NCBI RefSeq assembly: GCF_020616515.1
Contig: NZ_CP085135.1
Span: forward strand, 4,278,001-4,342,000
Length of the DNA: 64,000 bases
Source: Mesorhizobium sp. PAMC28654
Lineage (GTDB): Bacteria; Pseudomonadota; Alphaproteobacteria; Rhizobiales; Rhizobiaceae
Direction: 5' to 3'
The position numbers were made by a program, and so were the translations under genes. The notes beneath the pieces are model-generated. The model saw nothing but the letters and a program-made list of their open reading frames with translations. It searched no databases and was not told the origin of the DNA. This document shows positions 9,775 to 17,197 of this stretch, one piece after another (positions within the stretch are counted from its first letter, which is position 1; every line of letters begins with the position of its first letter).

Positions 9775-10176
9775 ATGGACCGATTCACCGGCGGTTGCCT
9801 GTGCGGCGACGTCCGCATTGTGGCGTCGGGACGCCCGTACCGGGTCGGCATCTGCCATTGTCTCGACTGCCGCAAGCATCATGGGGCGCTTTTTTACGCC
9901 GCGGCGGTGTTCCCGCAGGATGCGGTGACGATCGAGGGCGAGACGCGTGATTACCTCGGGCGATTTTTCTGTCCCCGCTGCGGCTCGCCCGTTTTCGCAC
10001 GCAGCGGAGACGAAATCGAAGTGCATCTGGGATCCCTGGATGCCCCTGATCAACTGATGCCAACCTACGAGAGCTGGACCGTCCGCCGCGAGTCCTGGTT
10101 GCCCCCGTTCCCGCTCGCGAGACGATACGACCACGGTCGTGACGCCACGGATCGCCTTGAGGAACAAGTCGGGTGA
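9775..10176 (+). CDS. GFA-family (CENP-V/GFA domain) zinc protein
   Basis: A 133-residue protein of the glutathione-dependent formaldehyde-activating enzyme family. Zinc ligands are visible as CLCG at the N-terminus, CHCLDC around residues 27-32, and FCPRCGSPVF around residues 63-72. Most bacterial members have no proven activity. GGAGGAG lies 8 bases before the ATG. It is separate from the TonB operon (about 127 bp gap) and convergent with the regulator that follows. Confidence 0.85.
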   Translation: MDRFTGGCLCGDVRIVASGRPYRVGICHCLDCRKHHGALFYAAAVFPQDAVTIEGETRDYLGRFFCPRCGSPVFARSGDEIEVHLGSLDAPDQLMPTYESWTVRRESWLPPFPLARRYDHGRDATDRLEEQVG

Positions 10177-10219
10177 CCGGCGGCTTTCGAATGGCCGGCC
10201 ACGAGATCACGCCGGCGCG

Positions 10220-11728
10220 TCACTCCGGAAGACCGGCCTTGCGGTAGCCATCAATGAAATGCTCAAGCACAGCCGCGTCGCGGAATGGCTCGGTGATCGC
10301 CCAGTGGCGGGTCGTGAAACGCGGGTTGCCGACGAGGAACAGTTCGACCTCCGCGCGCGCCTCGTCGAGCCGGCCGAGTTGGGCCAGGCTCGCCGCCAGG
10401 AAACGGCGTGAGCTTGTACGATACGTCTCGTCCCTGCGCAGTGTCTCGACAGCGGCTTCATAGTCGCGCGCGGCATATTGTGCCTGGCCAAGCGTCAGAT
10501 AGTACCAGCTTGCCGGAAACGGGTTCAGCCGGAACGCCTTGCGAATATGCTCAAGACCTTCCTCTACCCGCCCGGCCAGGACCGCGATATCTGACAATGC
10601 CGCCCAGGTGTCGGCCTCGTTCGGGTCGAGCTCGATCGCCTTGGCGAATTCCGCATCCGCCTCGGCGAAGCTGCTGTCATAGGCAAGCAGATAAGCCAGG
10701 ATCCATCGGCAACCGGCGTCGTTTGGATCGATCGCCACGGCCTTGCGCGCCAGTTCCAGGGCAACGCCGCGGTCAGCTTCGGTTGGTCCGCCCGAATGCA
10801 CCCAGCCCATCCAGTGGTTCATGGCAAGCCAGCGATAGGGCTCGGCGTATTCCGGATCGAGCGAAACCGCACGCGTGAGCATCAGATGGGCTTCCCGCGC
10901 CATCTGCGGCGAATCGTCGATCAGCTTGCGCGCCCGCACGCAGAGGTCGTAAGCCTCGAGATTCCTGGGCCGGTTGCGCGGCGACGTCGCGCGCAGCCGA
11001 CCGAGCAAAGCCTCGACGATCTTGGCCGTCACCTCGTCCTGAACGGCAAAGATATCTTCCAGGCCGCGATCGAAGCGTTCCGCCCATAGATGATCGCCAC
11101 TCACCGCGTCGACCAGTTTTGCGTTGATGCGCACGCGCCCTGCCGCGCGTCTTGCGCTCCCCTCCAGCAGGTAGCGTACGCCAAGATCCCCAGCGATCTC
11201 GCGCACGTCCATCGCCTTTCCCTTGTAGGCAAAGGCCGAGTTGCGTGCGATGACAAACAGGCCGGGGATCCTGGACAGGTCGGTGATCAGGTCCTCGGTC
11301 AATCCATCGGCGAAGGATTCCTGCTCGGGATCGTTGCTGACATTGACGAAGGGCAGCACGGCTATCGATGGTTTGTCGGGCAACGGCAAAGGTTTTCGTT
11401 TCGCGCCACCGAGCTGTTTGATGGCCCCCGTGAAGCGGTAGCCGACGCGCGGAACCGTTGATATCCATTCACCGCCGATGGCGGGCGAACCAAGCAGCTT
11501 GCGCAACTGCGCGATCTGGACGGTCAGGTTGCCTTCCTCGACGGCGGTGTCCGGCCAGGCCGCGTCCATCAACTCGGCCTTGGCCAGGATTTCGCCGGGC
11601 CGCCCGACGAGCGCCGCGAGCAGCTTCAGCCCGCGATAGCCAACGGCAACAGGAACATCGCCCCGAAGCAGTGTTCCCGCATCCGGATCAAGCACGAACG
11701 GACCAAAGGCAAACCGCGATCCCTGCAT
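10220..11728 (-). CDS. Winged-helix / TolB-like / TPR regulatory protein (adenylate-cyclase-associated type)
   Basis: A 502-residue soluble protein with three parts. Residues ~1-95 are an OmpR/CadC-type winged helix (FAFGPFVLDPDAGTLLRG, ending TVPRVGYRF). Residues ~110-240 are a TolB-N/FlgO-like domain (PSIAVLPFVNVSNDPEQESFADGLTEDLITDLS, ASGDH-type DAVSGDHLWAERF). Residues ~260-500 are tetratricopeptide repeats. Rhizobia carry many such proteins, usually annotated as adenylate cyclase-like or transcriptional regulators, but no nucleotide cyclase domain and no membrane helix is present here. I start at Met 11728, directly before the winged helix; the frame to 11794 runs into a dispersed repeat. 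Target genes are unknown. Confidence 0.75.
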   Translation of the reverse strand: MQGSRFAFGPFVLDPDAGTLLRGDVPVAVGYRGLKLLAALVGRPGEILAKAELMDAAWPDTAVEEGNLTVQIAQLRKLLGSPAIGGEWISTVPRVGYRFTGAIKQLGGAKRKPLPLPDKPSIAVLPFVNVSNDPEQESFADGLTEDLITDLSRIPGLFVIARNSAFAYKGKAMDVREIAGDLGVRYLLEGSARRAAGRVRINAKLVDAVSGDHLWAERFDRGLEDIFAVQDEVTAKIVEALLGRLRATSPRNRPRNLEAYDLCVRARKLIDDSPQMAREAHLMLTRAVSLDPEYAEPYRWLAMNHWMGWVHSGGPTEADRGVALELARKAVAIDPNDAGCRWILAYLLAYDSSFAEADAEFAKAIELDPNEADTWAALSDIAVLAGRVEEGLEHIRKAFRLNPFPASWYYLTLGQAQYAARDYEAAVETLRRDETYRTSSRRFLAASLAQLGRLDEARAEVELFLVGNPRFTTRHWAITEPFRDAAVLEHFIDGYRKAGLPE

Positions 11729-11743
11729 AGGGCGCCATCTATA

Positions 11744-11811
11744 GAGCAATTCCAGGAAAAGTGTGAGACGGCTTTCCGTCCGGAATTGCGCCAAAACAAA
11801 GAGTTAGAGCA
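11744..11811. repeat. Dispersed rhizobial intergenic palindromic repeat, copy 1
   Basis: GCAATTCC at 11746-11753 is the exact inverse of GGAATTGC at 11782-11789. The enclosed text GGAAAAGTGTGAGACGG followed by CTTTCCGTC closely matches the segment at 16195-16232. I recognise this as a repeated Mesorhizobium-type intergenic palindrome, from memory rather than a search. Confidence 0.6.
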
Positions 11812-11935
11812 GTTTGAAGGCTCCGGGAACCGGTTAACTGCTCTGCGGGTTTGGAAGTTTTGAGAACTATTTGGAAGGGCTTAATTACGGAGCTGACGGT
11901 ATCCGACAGAATTCAACCTCTTTCAGGTCGGCCCT

Positions 11936-12196
11936 ATGGAGGTTGCTGTGAATGATACTCTTGCATCGGCACGGCATCGCCCCGTGCGACCGGAGACGGC
12001 GGTGGAGCCGGCGGACGTGCCGCGTGGTCACCTGGCGACCCTACGAAGCATGATCGACAACTGGCGTGAGCGGACACGCTATCGTTGGGAACTCAAGCAG
12101 ATGTCTAAGGACAATCCCCATTTGATCGACGACATCGGTCTGACAAGACTGCAGGTCGAGGAAGAGATCGCCAAGCTGCCCTTCTGGCAACGATAG
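11936..12196 (+). CDS. DUF1127 small protein
   Basis: An 86-residue protein whose C-terminal half carries the DUF1127 pattern: a basic helix (NWRERTRYRWELKQM) then NPHLIDDIGLTRLQVEEEI. Family members in alphaproteobacteria are small regulators, some of which act in RNA turnover or phosphate and carbon responses (established for a few members). ATG at 11936 is given; GTG at 11948 in the same frame has GGAGGT four bases upstream and is an equally plausible start. It stands alone. Confidence 0.75.
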   Translation: MEVAVNDTLASARHRPVRPETAVEPADVPRGHLATLRSMIDNWRERTRYRWELKQMSKDNPHLIDDIGLTRLQVEEEIAKLPFWQR

Positions 12197-12296
12197 GCGC
12201 ATGGCGCGACGGCATCGGTCGCGCGCCAGCCTCGCACACTGACCCCGCGGAACCCGGCCTCAACGAGCAGGCCGTGGGCTTCGGATCAGAGCCTGT

Positions 12297-12617
12297 CTAA
12301 CGATAGGCCTGCGACTGGCAGAGGGCTTCGACCTGTTCCAGATAGAAACGGCACTTGGTGCGAAGGCTCCGCAGCCCCGGATCGCCGGCGCCGTTGAGAT
12401 CGATTGCCTGCATCATGAAATCGAAGTGGGCGTAAAACGCATCCACCGCGCCCCAGAGGTTGTCGGCATGGCATGTATCGGCGATTGCCCGTGAAACGAG
12501 CCGGCGGGCCTCCGTGCGCGCGTCATCGGGTGAGTCCGGTCGTCTTCCGATCATGTCCCTAAGCCGGCTGAATACATCGTCTGTCTCGATGCCCGTGATG
12601 GGTGCCATCATGTTCAT
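12297..12617 (-). CDS. Hypothetical protein, 106 aa
   Basis: I do not recognise this family. The protein begins MNMMAPITGIETDDVFSRL and is a mostly helical, soluble, acidic-to-neutral sequence with two cysteines near the C-terminus (KCRFYLEQVEALCQ). AGGGGGA lies 8 bases before the ATG at 12617, which supports translation; the frame extends upstream to 12680 without a ribosome site. A second small gene on the same strand begins about 450 bp upstream. Confidence 0.5.
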   Translation of the reverse strand: MNMMAPITGIETDDVFSRLRDMIGRRPDSPDDARTEARRLVSRAIADTCHADNLWGAVDAFYAHFDFMMQAIDLNGAGDPGLRSLRTKCRFYLEQVEALCQSQAYR

Positions 12618-12818
12618 GCGTGGTATCCCCCTATGCCGTTGCAGGCCGATGTCCGCCCTCCAGGGCAGGATGCGATCCAATAGGTCATTTCGTTGCGATC
12701 AAGGCGGCCGCTGCCGTTTTCAGGGACGGCAGCAGGCTTTGCGGCGCGCAGTATCTCCCAGCGACTCATCCCAGGCACAGAGCCTGTCCCTGCATTTGAA
12801 ACCGCCATCCATATTTTG

Positions 12819-13070
12819 CTACGCTCTTCTTGGCTGAGCGTGGCTGTCCCCTGAATGCGTTCTCGGATGCAGCGCATCGCCGCCAAATTTGGCGTGCCGT
12901 GCCGGCCGCGCGCCGCGAAGAACGTCGAAGGCTTCCGCATAAGCCATGCCCAGCAGATAGGAGATCATTGGGAAGCGGCCCGCTTCCGCCATCTGGACGA
13001 GCTCATTGGACATCGTAGCAATGTATTGGAGGCTATCGATTTCCGACTGACGTAACGATTGATTTGCCAC
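12819..13070 (-). CDS. Hypothetical small protein, 83 aa
   Basis: Starts with GTG preceded by CAGGAG at 6-base spacing. The first ~50 residues (IDSLQYIATMSNELVQMAEAG, then FPMISYLLGMAYAEAFDVLR) form amphipathic helices typical of short conserved rhizobial proteins, while the last ~30 residues are low in structure and rich in His and Arg. It has no recognisable catalytic motif. Its downstream neighbour on the same strand is the 106-residue hypothetical protein. Confidence 0.5.
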   Translation of the reverse strand: MANQSLRQSEIDSLQYIATMSNELVQMAEAGRFPMISYLLGMAYAEAFDVLRGARPARHAKFGGDALHPRTHSGDSHAQPRRA

Positions 13071-13221
13071 GTGTGGCTCCTGTCAATTAGGGGAAACTCT
13101 AGGAACGCTTACTGGCAATTAAGTGTACTGATGCATAAAGGTCGCGGATTGCCCGCTTGGACTGCGTCTTTGGTTCACCTCTTCGTTTTACTGCCAGGTC
13201 TAAAGTCTTTGATCCGATATT

Positions 13222-14286
13222 CTAGTTGATCGCGCCGCCCACGGCGTGCGTAGCTTTTTCCGGGACAGCGATGGTCAAAGCGTAGATCGGCGCGTCGGTG
13301 AGGCGATCGAGGCCCAGCAGCCGCTTGATTGACGAATGGCACAGCGCCGCCGTAGGACACGCCGACAGGCCATGGCTCGTGGCTGCCAGCATGATGTTCT
13401 GGCCGATATGGCCGGCTTCGATCAGCACGACACGGTAGGCATTGGCGTCCTCGTATTTCCACATCGTGCGATCAAGTTTCGCGCAGAGCAGGATCAGGCA
13501 GGGCATTGCGTCTCCCCATTCCTGCCCGCCGATCAATTCGGAGATTTTCGGCAGATGGTTTGCCGAGATCCGGCCAAGATCGTGGTCGGCGGCGGAGTAG
13601 TGGTAGACGCCAGGGTCCAGGCCCTCCACCGCCAGCGCAACGACATAGGCTTCGTATGGATTCCTGGCGCCGCCGGAAGGGGTCATGCCGAGCGGCAGGG
13701 ACCCTACGCAGTTGGTCGTTTCCCCGGTGATGCCCATGCCGGCGAACAGGCAATCCGAGAGCTGCTTCGCCGTGATAGTGGGCGCTCCCGCGGTCCGGTT
13801 GGTGCGGCGCTGGGCCATCAGCCCGAGAAGATCATTGTCGTCCAGCGCGTTCGGCAGCCGAATGGCGCCGGGCGAATTCTTGAGCATGAGCTCGGGCTGC
13901 GGAATATGACCGGCGCGTTTGACCTGCCGCTCTTCCGATTGCTCGATGGTAATGAATTCACTGTCCTGGACGCAGAAGTGCATCAATGCGGTCGGGATGC
14001 CCCAGCCCCATTGCCCCGAAAACCGGGCCTCCTGCTCGGCGAGTTCCGAGCCGGCCGTGACCAGGGCTGAAAAGTCGACCAATTGGGGAACGACGGCTTT
14101 CAACTCGGAGCGTGACCAGCCCTTGGCGCGGGCGATATCAGCCGGAGATGCCCATTCGTCCCATGAGGCGAGAAGGCCGATGACCTCGGAACTGCATTCA
14201 AACACGCTCTTGGTGAGAAAGTTGCAAGCAGTGACCTTGTCTTGCCCGGGGTAGAAAACCAGCGTTTTTGAGGAGCGCATTTTCAT
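13222..14286 (-). CDS. SagB-type flavin-dependent peptide dehydrogenase (nitroreductase fold)
   Basis: A 354-residue protein. Residues ~1-90 resemble the N-terminal winged-helix-like part of SagB proteins (ECSSEVIGLLASWDEWAS, GWSRSELKAVVPQLVDFSALV). The remainder is the FMN-binding nitroreductase fold: RRTNR near residue 160, TPSGGARNPYEAYVVAL near 205, and EAGHIGQNIMLAATSHGL near 300. In azole-forming RiPP pathways SagB/McbC oxidises azolines to azoles (established). No YcaO cyclodehydratase or E1-like partner is present in the window. A 31-codon ORF ends 62 bp upstream. The open frame extends to 14451 but then overlaps that small ORF in another frame; the start at 14286 is chosen for this reason and has only a weak ribosome site. 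Confidence 0.75.
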   Translation of the reverse strand: MKMRSSKTLVFYPGQDKVTACNFLTKSVFECSSEVIGLLASWDEWASPADIARAKGWSRSELKAVVPQLVDFSALVTAGSELAEQEARFSGQWGWGIPTALMHFCVQDSEFITIEQSEERQVKRAGHIPQPELMLKNSPGAIRLPNALDDNDLLGLMAQRRTNRTAGAPTITAKQLSDCLFAGMGITGETTNCVGSLPLGMTPSGGARNPYEAYVVALAVEGLDPGVYHYSAADHDLGRISANHLPKISELIGGQEWGDAMPCLILLCAKLDRTMWKYEDANAYRVVLIEAGHIGQNIMLAATSHGLSACPTAALCHSSIKRLLGLDRLTDAPIYALTIAVPEKATHAVGGAIN

Positions 14287-14348
14287 TGTTCGACGCCATT
14301 GCCAGGGCGGGACGCCGACGAACGATAGCCCGTCGACGCCCCATGATT

Positions 14349-14444
14349 TCAGCGCTTGTTGTAGTGCATGCCCTGCGAGAAGAAGACGGTCTGAGTGCCA
14401 GCGGCAACAGTCAACTTCGGAGCGGTGTTCACTTTCTTCGCCAT
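14349..14444 (-). CDS. 31-aa ORF, candidate substrate peptide of the SagB-type enzyme
   Basis: A small ORF on the same strand as, and just upstream of, the SagB-like gene. It opens MAKKVNTAPKLTV, has a central AAGTQ turn and ends TVFFSQGMHYNKR. A strong purine-rich ribosome site (GGAAAGGG) lies seven bases before its ATG, much better than that of the enzyme. It is basic at both ends with a Thr/Ser/Gly/Phe-containing middle and has no cysteine. It is too short for domain searches; its reality rests on the ribosome site, its position and the nature of the neighbour. If it is a precursor, modification of Thr, Ser or the C-terminal Met-His-Tyr segment is possible, but this is inference. Confidence 0.5.
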   Translation of the reverse strand: MAKKVNTAPKLTVAAGTQTVFFSQGMHYNKR

Positions 14445-14686
14445 TTTTCATCCCTTTCCTTGACCCCCCAAGTGGGATCTACGAAAGGAAACGTAGTGTT
14501 GAAGAAGTTAATGATTTATTAAAATTACAGTAGAGTTGCAGACGAAGGCAGGGATCGTGCCTTTTGTTGCTTTTGTACAAACTTCATAAACTTATTTTAC
14601 TCGCACCTGGAGTAGAATATCAGAAGTATATGCTCTTTTCGAATATCTTATCCTGATTTAGCATAACAAGCTGTGGTTGAAGCCAA

Positions 14687-15480
14687 CTATTTGGCGCTAT
14701 CCCTGGTAAGGCTGACCACGAGTTGATCGATATCCGGGTCATCGAGCCTGACGACGTGAGCCATCCGGATCGCATCCCTCGGACGAATGTTGGAAACTTC
14801 TTGGCGCATGACAACAGAGACAAATGCCGGCCCGGACTCGGTCAACAGCATAGCCTTTCCCGTCAGGACCGGTTCCGAGATGGGTGCCACTGGACCGAGA
14901 TGAGCGACGGCTCCCCGGTCTGCCGGCGATTGACCCCGCTGAAATAGATCCAGTTCAGACGTGCGATCGCCACCCCGTAGTGATTGCCGCGTGCACGGGC
15001 CCATGTCGATCCGCGGCGCTCGGACCAGCCGGTCACTCTTCTGAATGTGACCAGTTCCGCGTCGCGCCGGACAAAGGTCACCGACCGCACCAAGAGGTCG
15101 TCGCGACCCGGGATCGAGAAGTAGGTGAAATACGTTCCCCCCGCGATGGATGGGCTGGGCGGGCGTATCAACTGTTTGAACAGGCTTTCGGAAACGGCAG
15201 GCAAGCCCGGAACTCCCGCTTCCGAACTACCGTGGTCCTGGTACAGTTCGGCCTCGTCGATATGGAAATAATCACATATGAGCTTGGCCGTGGCCTTGTT
15301 GGGAACAGTCTGGCCTTGCAGGTAGCGCTCGAACTGCGTGCGGTTGATGCGCAGTTCCCGGCATACCGCGCTTACCGAGGCATGGTCTTTGCAGAGCCGT
15401 CTAAGGTTTGCAGCGATATTCTCGCGAATGGGCACTTCATTGCTTCCGCAGGCGGATTCATAATTCTGCTGGAAACCCAT
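14687..15480 (-). pseudogene. XRE-family regulator interrupted by one frameshift
   Basis: Reading from 15480, an XRE helix-turn-helix lies at about residues 17-80 (IRENIAANLRRLCKDHASVSAVCRELRINRTQFERYLQG). A ~120-residue effector-like domain follows (FKQLIRPPSPSIAGGTYFTYFSIPG). The frame closes at 14863 after SLISVQW, but another frame continues with APISEPVLTGKAM through VSVVMRQEVSNIRP to a stop at 14687. Restoring one base near 14887 (TGGCACCC to TGGGCACCC) joins both parts into one ~264-residue protein. Either the gene has lost one base of a short run or the sequence has an error. It lies about 240 bp upstream of the 31-codon ORF on the same strand, but no regulatory link is shown. Confidence 0.6.
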
Positions 15481-15750
15481 ATAGCGTTTTCGGCCGCCCC
15501 ACCGAACGCCGTGACGCAACGCACAGAAAAAACTGATACAATCCGCCGACAATAACCGGCTGGCCGTCAAAACAAATAGCAGGAGCCCGATCGCGACCAC
15601 CGCCATAAGTCCAATTGACAACCGGCTGGCCAAGTGTTGGACGCGATGATCAGGGATGGAAGCGAAGGCGCCGGATCCGGCTGGCGCGTTGCGTCGTCAT
15701 CAGCGGGCCGTGCCCGCAACGGCGCACCGCCGTTCTTTCGATAGGGCAGG

Positions 15751-15987
15751 CTACGGTGTCAGTAGGATTTCAGCGCCCGCCTGTTCGTCGAACAAAACTG
15801 AATAGCCGCACTGAAGCGCTACCATCGAGAGAGCGTTCGCCGCCACCTCGTCCGAGGACTCGAAATCGCCAGTCAGGATCCGCAACTCTTCCACGGCTTT
15901 GGCCGTCGACATGAAATGTCCAACCGCCAGATCGTGCTTGCAGGCGTCAACCACACAAAGCAAGTCAATCATTTCGAAGCCGCGCAT
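15751..15987 (-). CDS. Hypothetical small protein, 78 aa
   Basis: Starts at an ATG preceded by TTGGAGG at 6-base spacing, a strong ribosome site. The sequence (MRGFEMIDLLCVVDACKHDL, later LSMVALQCGYSVLFDEQ) is acidic and soluble with three cysteines. I do not recognise a family. It stands alone between the XRE regulator and a lipoprotein gene, all on the minus strand but with gaps over 250 bp on either side. Confidence 0.5.
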   Translation of the reverse strand: MRGFEMIDLLCVVDACKHDLAVGHFMSTAKAVEELRILTGDFESSDEVAANALSMVALQCGYSVLFDEQAGAEILLTP

Positions 15988-16194
15988 GTCCAGCCTCCAA
16001 GGTTTGTTCCTCTAAGGAACGTAGCCGCGGGCGATAATGTTCCCGCGGGTCAGTCTCAGCTTCCGCGATCGCGCCATGTCCGCACCCTGGCGACTCGGCC
16101 ATATCTGCCTTGCGGCGGACCTGTCGATCCGCCCGGCTGGCGTCCCTTCAGTTACTCCGATCTGGTGGGGACGTCAGCCACCCAAACAGCCAAA

Positions 16195-16232
16195 GCAATT
16201 CCGGGAAAGTGTGAAACGGTTTTCCGTTTCAC
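16195..16232. repeat. Dispersed rhizobial intergenic palindromic repeat, copy 2
   Basis: The segment GCAATTCCGGGAAAGTGTG is followed by a perfect 9-bp hairpin, GTGAAACGG (16211-16219) with CCGTTTCAC (16224-16232) and a T4 loop. It matches the repeat at 11744-11811 and lies immediately downstream of the lipoprotein gene, where it could also act as a transcript end. Confidence 0.6.
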
Positions 16233-16244
16233 CTCCTCGCCATT

Positions 16245-16703
16245 TCAGCCCACGGGCTGGCCAGTTTTTGGGGGTGCCTTGGGCGGCATAGGCTTGTTGA
16301 CGCTGGTGCTCTGATCAGCGGCGTCGACGGGCACGAGTGTTATCAATGCCGGGTTCGGATAGTGGTCCAGCGTCGCTCCGGACATGGCATCAACGCCGAT
16401 GCCAATAACACCGCCAAGCAAGATGTTGCCGGCAAGGCCGGCAGCGCCGTTGCCGCCCATCTTCGTGCCGATGAACAGTTGACCCGCCTTGTAACCGGGT
16501 TTCTCGGCGAAGGCCGTCAGTTCCGTCTTGCGGCTGACTTCGATCGTGCATGGCGATTGTGGGCAAGAATGCCCGAGACTCGTTCTGATCGTCGCATCGG
16601 GCGGATTCGAACTTATTACTACTTTTTCCGTGGTGCCACGAACCACGGACGCGCAGCCGCACAGGGCAGCCATGCAGGCCGCCGCAACTATTGCAGATTT
16701 CAT
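16245..16703 (-). CDS. Lipoprotein with PEGA-like domain
   Basis: A 152-residue exported lipoprotein. A signal peptide with lipobox ALCGC-A (cysteine at about residue 17) starts MKSAIVAAACMA. A short beta-rich PEGA-like domain follows (VVISSNPPDATIRTSLGHSC, CTIEVSRKTEL), then a glycine-rich hydrophobic stretch (AAGLAGNILLGGVIGIGVD) and a proline-rich tail. Homologues are commonly mislabelled as translation initiation factor 2. GGGGGAA precedes the ATG at 16703. It probably sits in the outer membrane or periplasm; its function is unknown. Confidence 0.75.
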   Translation of the reverse strand: MKSAIVAAACMAALCGCASVVRGTTEKVVISSNPPDATIRTSLGHSCPQSPCTIEVSRKTELTAFAEKPGYKAGQLFIGTKMGGNGAAGLAGNILLGGVIGIGVDAMSGATLDHYPNPALITLVPVDAADQSTSVNKPMPPKAPPKTGQPVG

Positions 16704-17161
16704 AAATTCCCCCAATCCCCAGTTGTAGTGAAACAGACGAAGGGAGGCGTGTCTAGTTCTTCATTTAAAGCCAGGCGTGTATGACTTGGTGACGAACCTG
16801 TTCCTCACGGTTTTTGTAAGAAACATGGGGCGACTGATCTTTATCTCGTCCTTTGAACCAAGAAAGGGTCCGCTTCCACGTGAGGCGGGAGCCCTTACAA
16901 CTTCAGTCAGAGGCGTCAACGTGGCCCGGAAACGATGATGACTTCAGCTGCTATTGGCTTTTGGCTCACGCGACTGCCGCAACGTCATAGCGAAGCTCCT
17001 GAAAACCGCTCTTGCAGTTCAATCGTCCGGGTATGATCCGCTGGTGGAGCTGAGGTCCACCGAACTAGCGTTTCCGGGTGTCCCACACTGTCTCCCCATC
17101 CGTTGAAAATAATGTTCTTTTTGCATTGAGTGTCTAGGACCGTCCCACATTGTCTTGTACT
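16704..17161. other. Gene-free region upstream of integrase
   Basis: No supported gene is seen in these ~460 bases. There is a short hairpin, GGTGGA with TCCACC around 17043-17061, superficially like the end of a tRNA (TGGTGGAGCT), but no cloverleaf can be drawn. G+C falls toward the integrase. This is the likely left boundary of the accessory region; no tRNA target for the first integrase could be identified here. Confidence 0.4.
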
Positions 17162-17183
17162 ATCCCCACTTCAAAGTGGGGAT
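17162..17183. promoter_or_regulatory. Perfect 10-bp inverted repeat upstream of integrase
   Basis: ATCCCCACTT (17162-17171) and AAGTGGGGAT (17174-17183) are perfect inverted arms with a 2-bp centre. AAGTGGGGA recurs directly after them, ending 4 bases before the integrase ATG. The layout suits an autoregulatory operator or a recombinase arm site. Confidence 0.45.
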
Positions 17184-17197
17184 AAAAGTGGGGACGG

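Noticed and set aside
14287-14451. 55-codon upstream extension of the SagB-like gene
   Set aside because: It overlaps the 31-codon ORF in another frame, has no better ribosome site of its own and does not resemble the family N-terminus.
15481-15633. Hydrophobic N-terminal extension of the XRE regulator
   Set aside because: It uses a TTG start without a ribosome site and would place a membrane helix before an ordinary XRE domain; the ATG at 15480 is more likely.
17035-17065. TGGTGGAGCTGAGG at 17042 looks like the reversed 3' end of a tRNA or tmRNA and could be the integrase-1 target
   Set aside because: No T-arm or anticodon stem can be drawn; the match is part of a simple GGTGGA/TCCACC hairpin.
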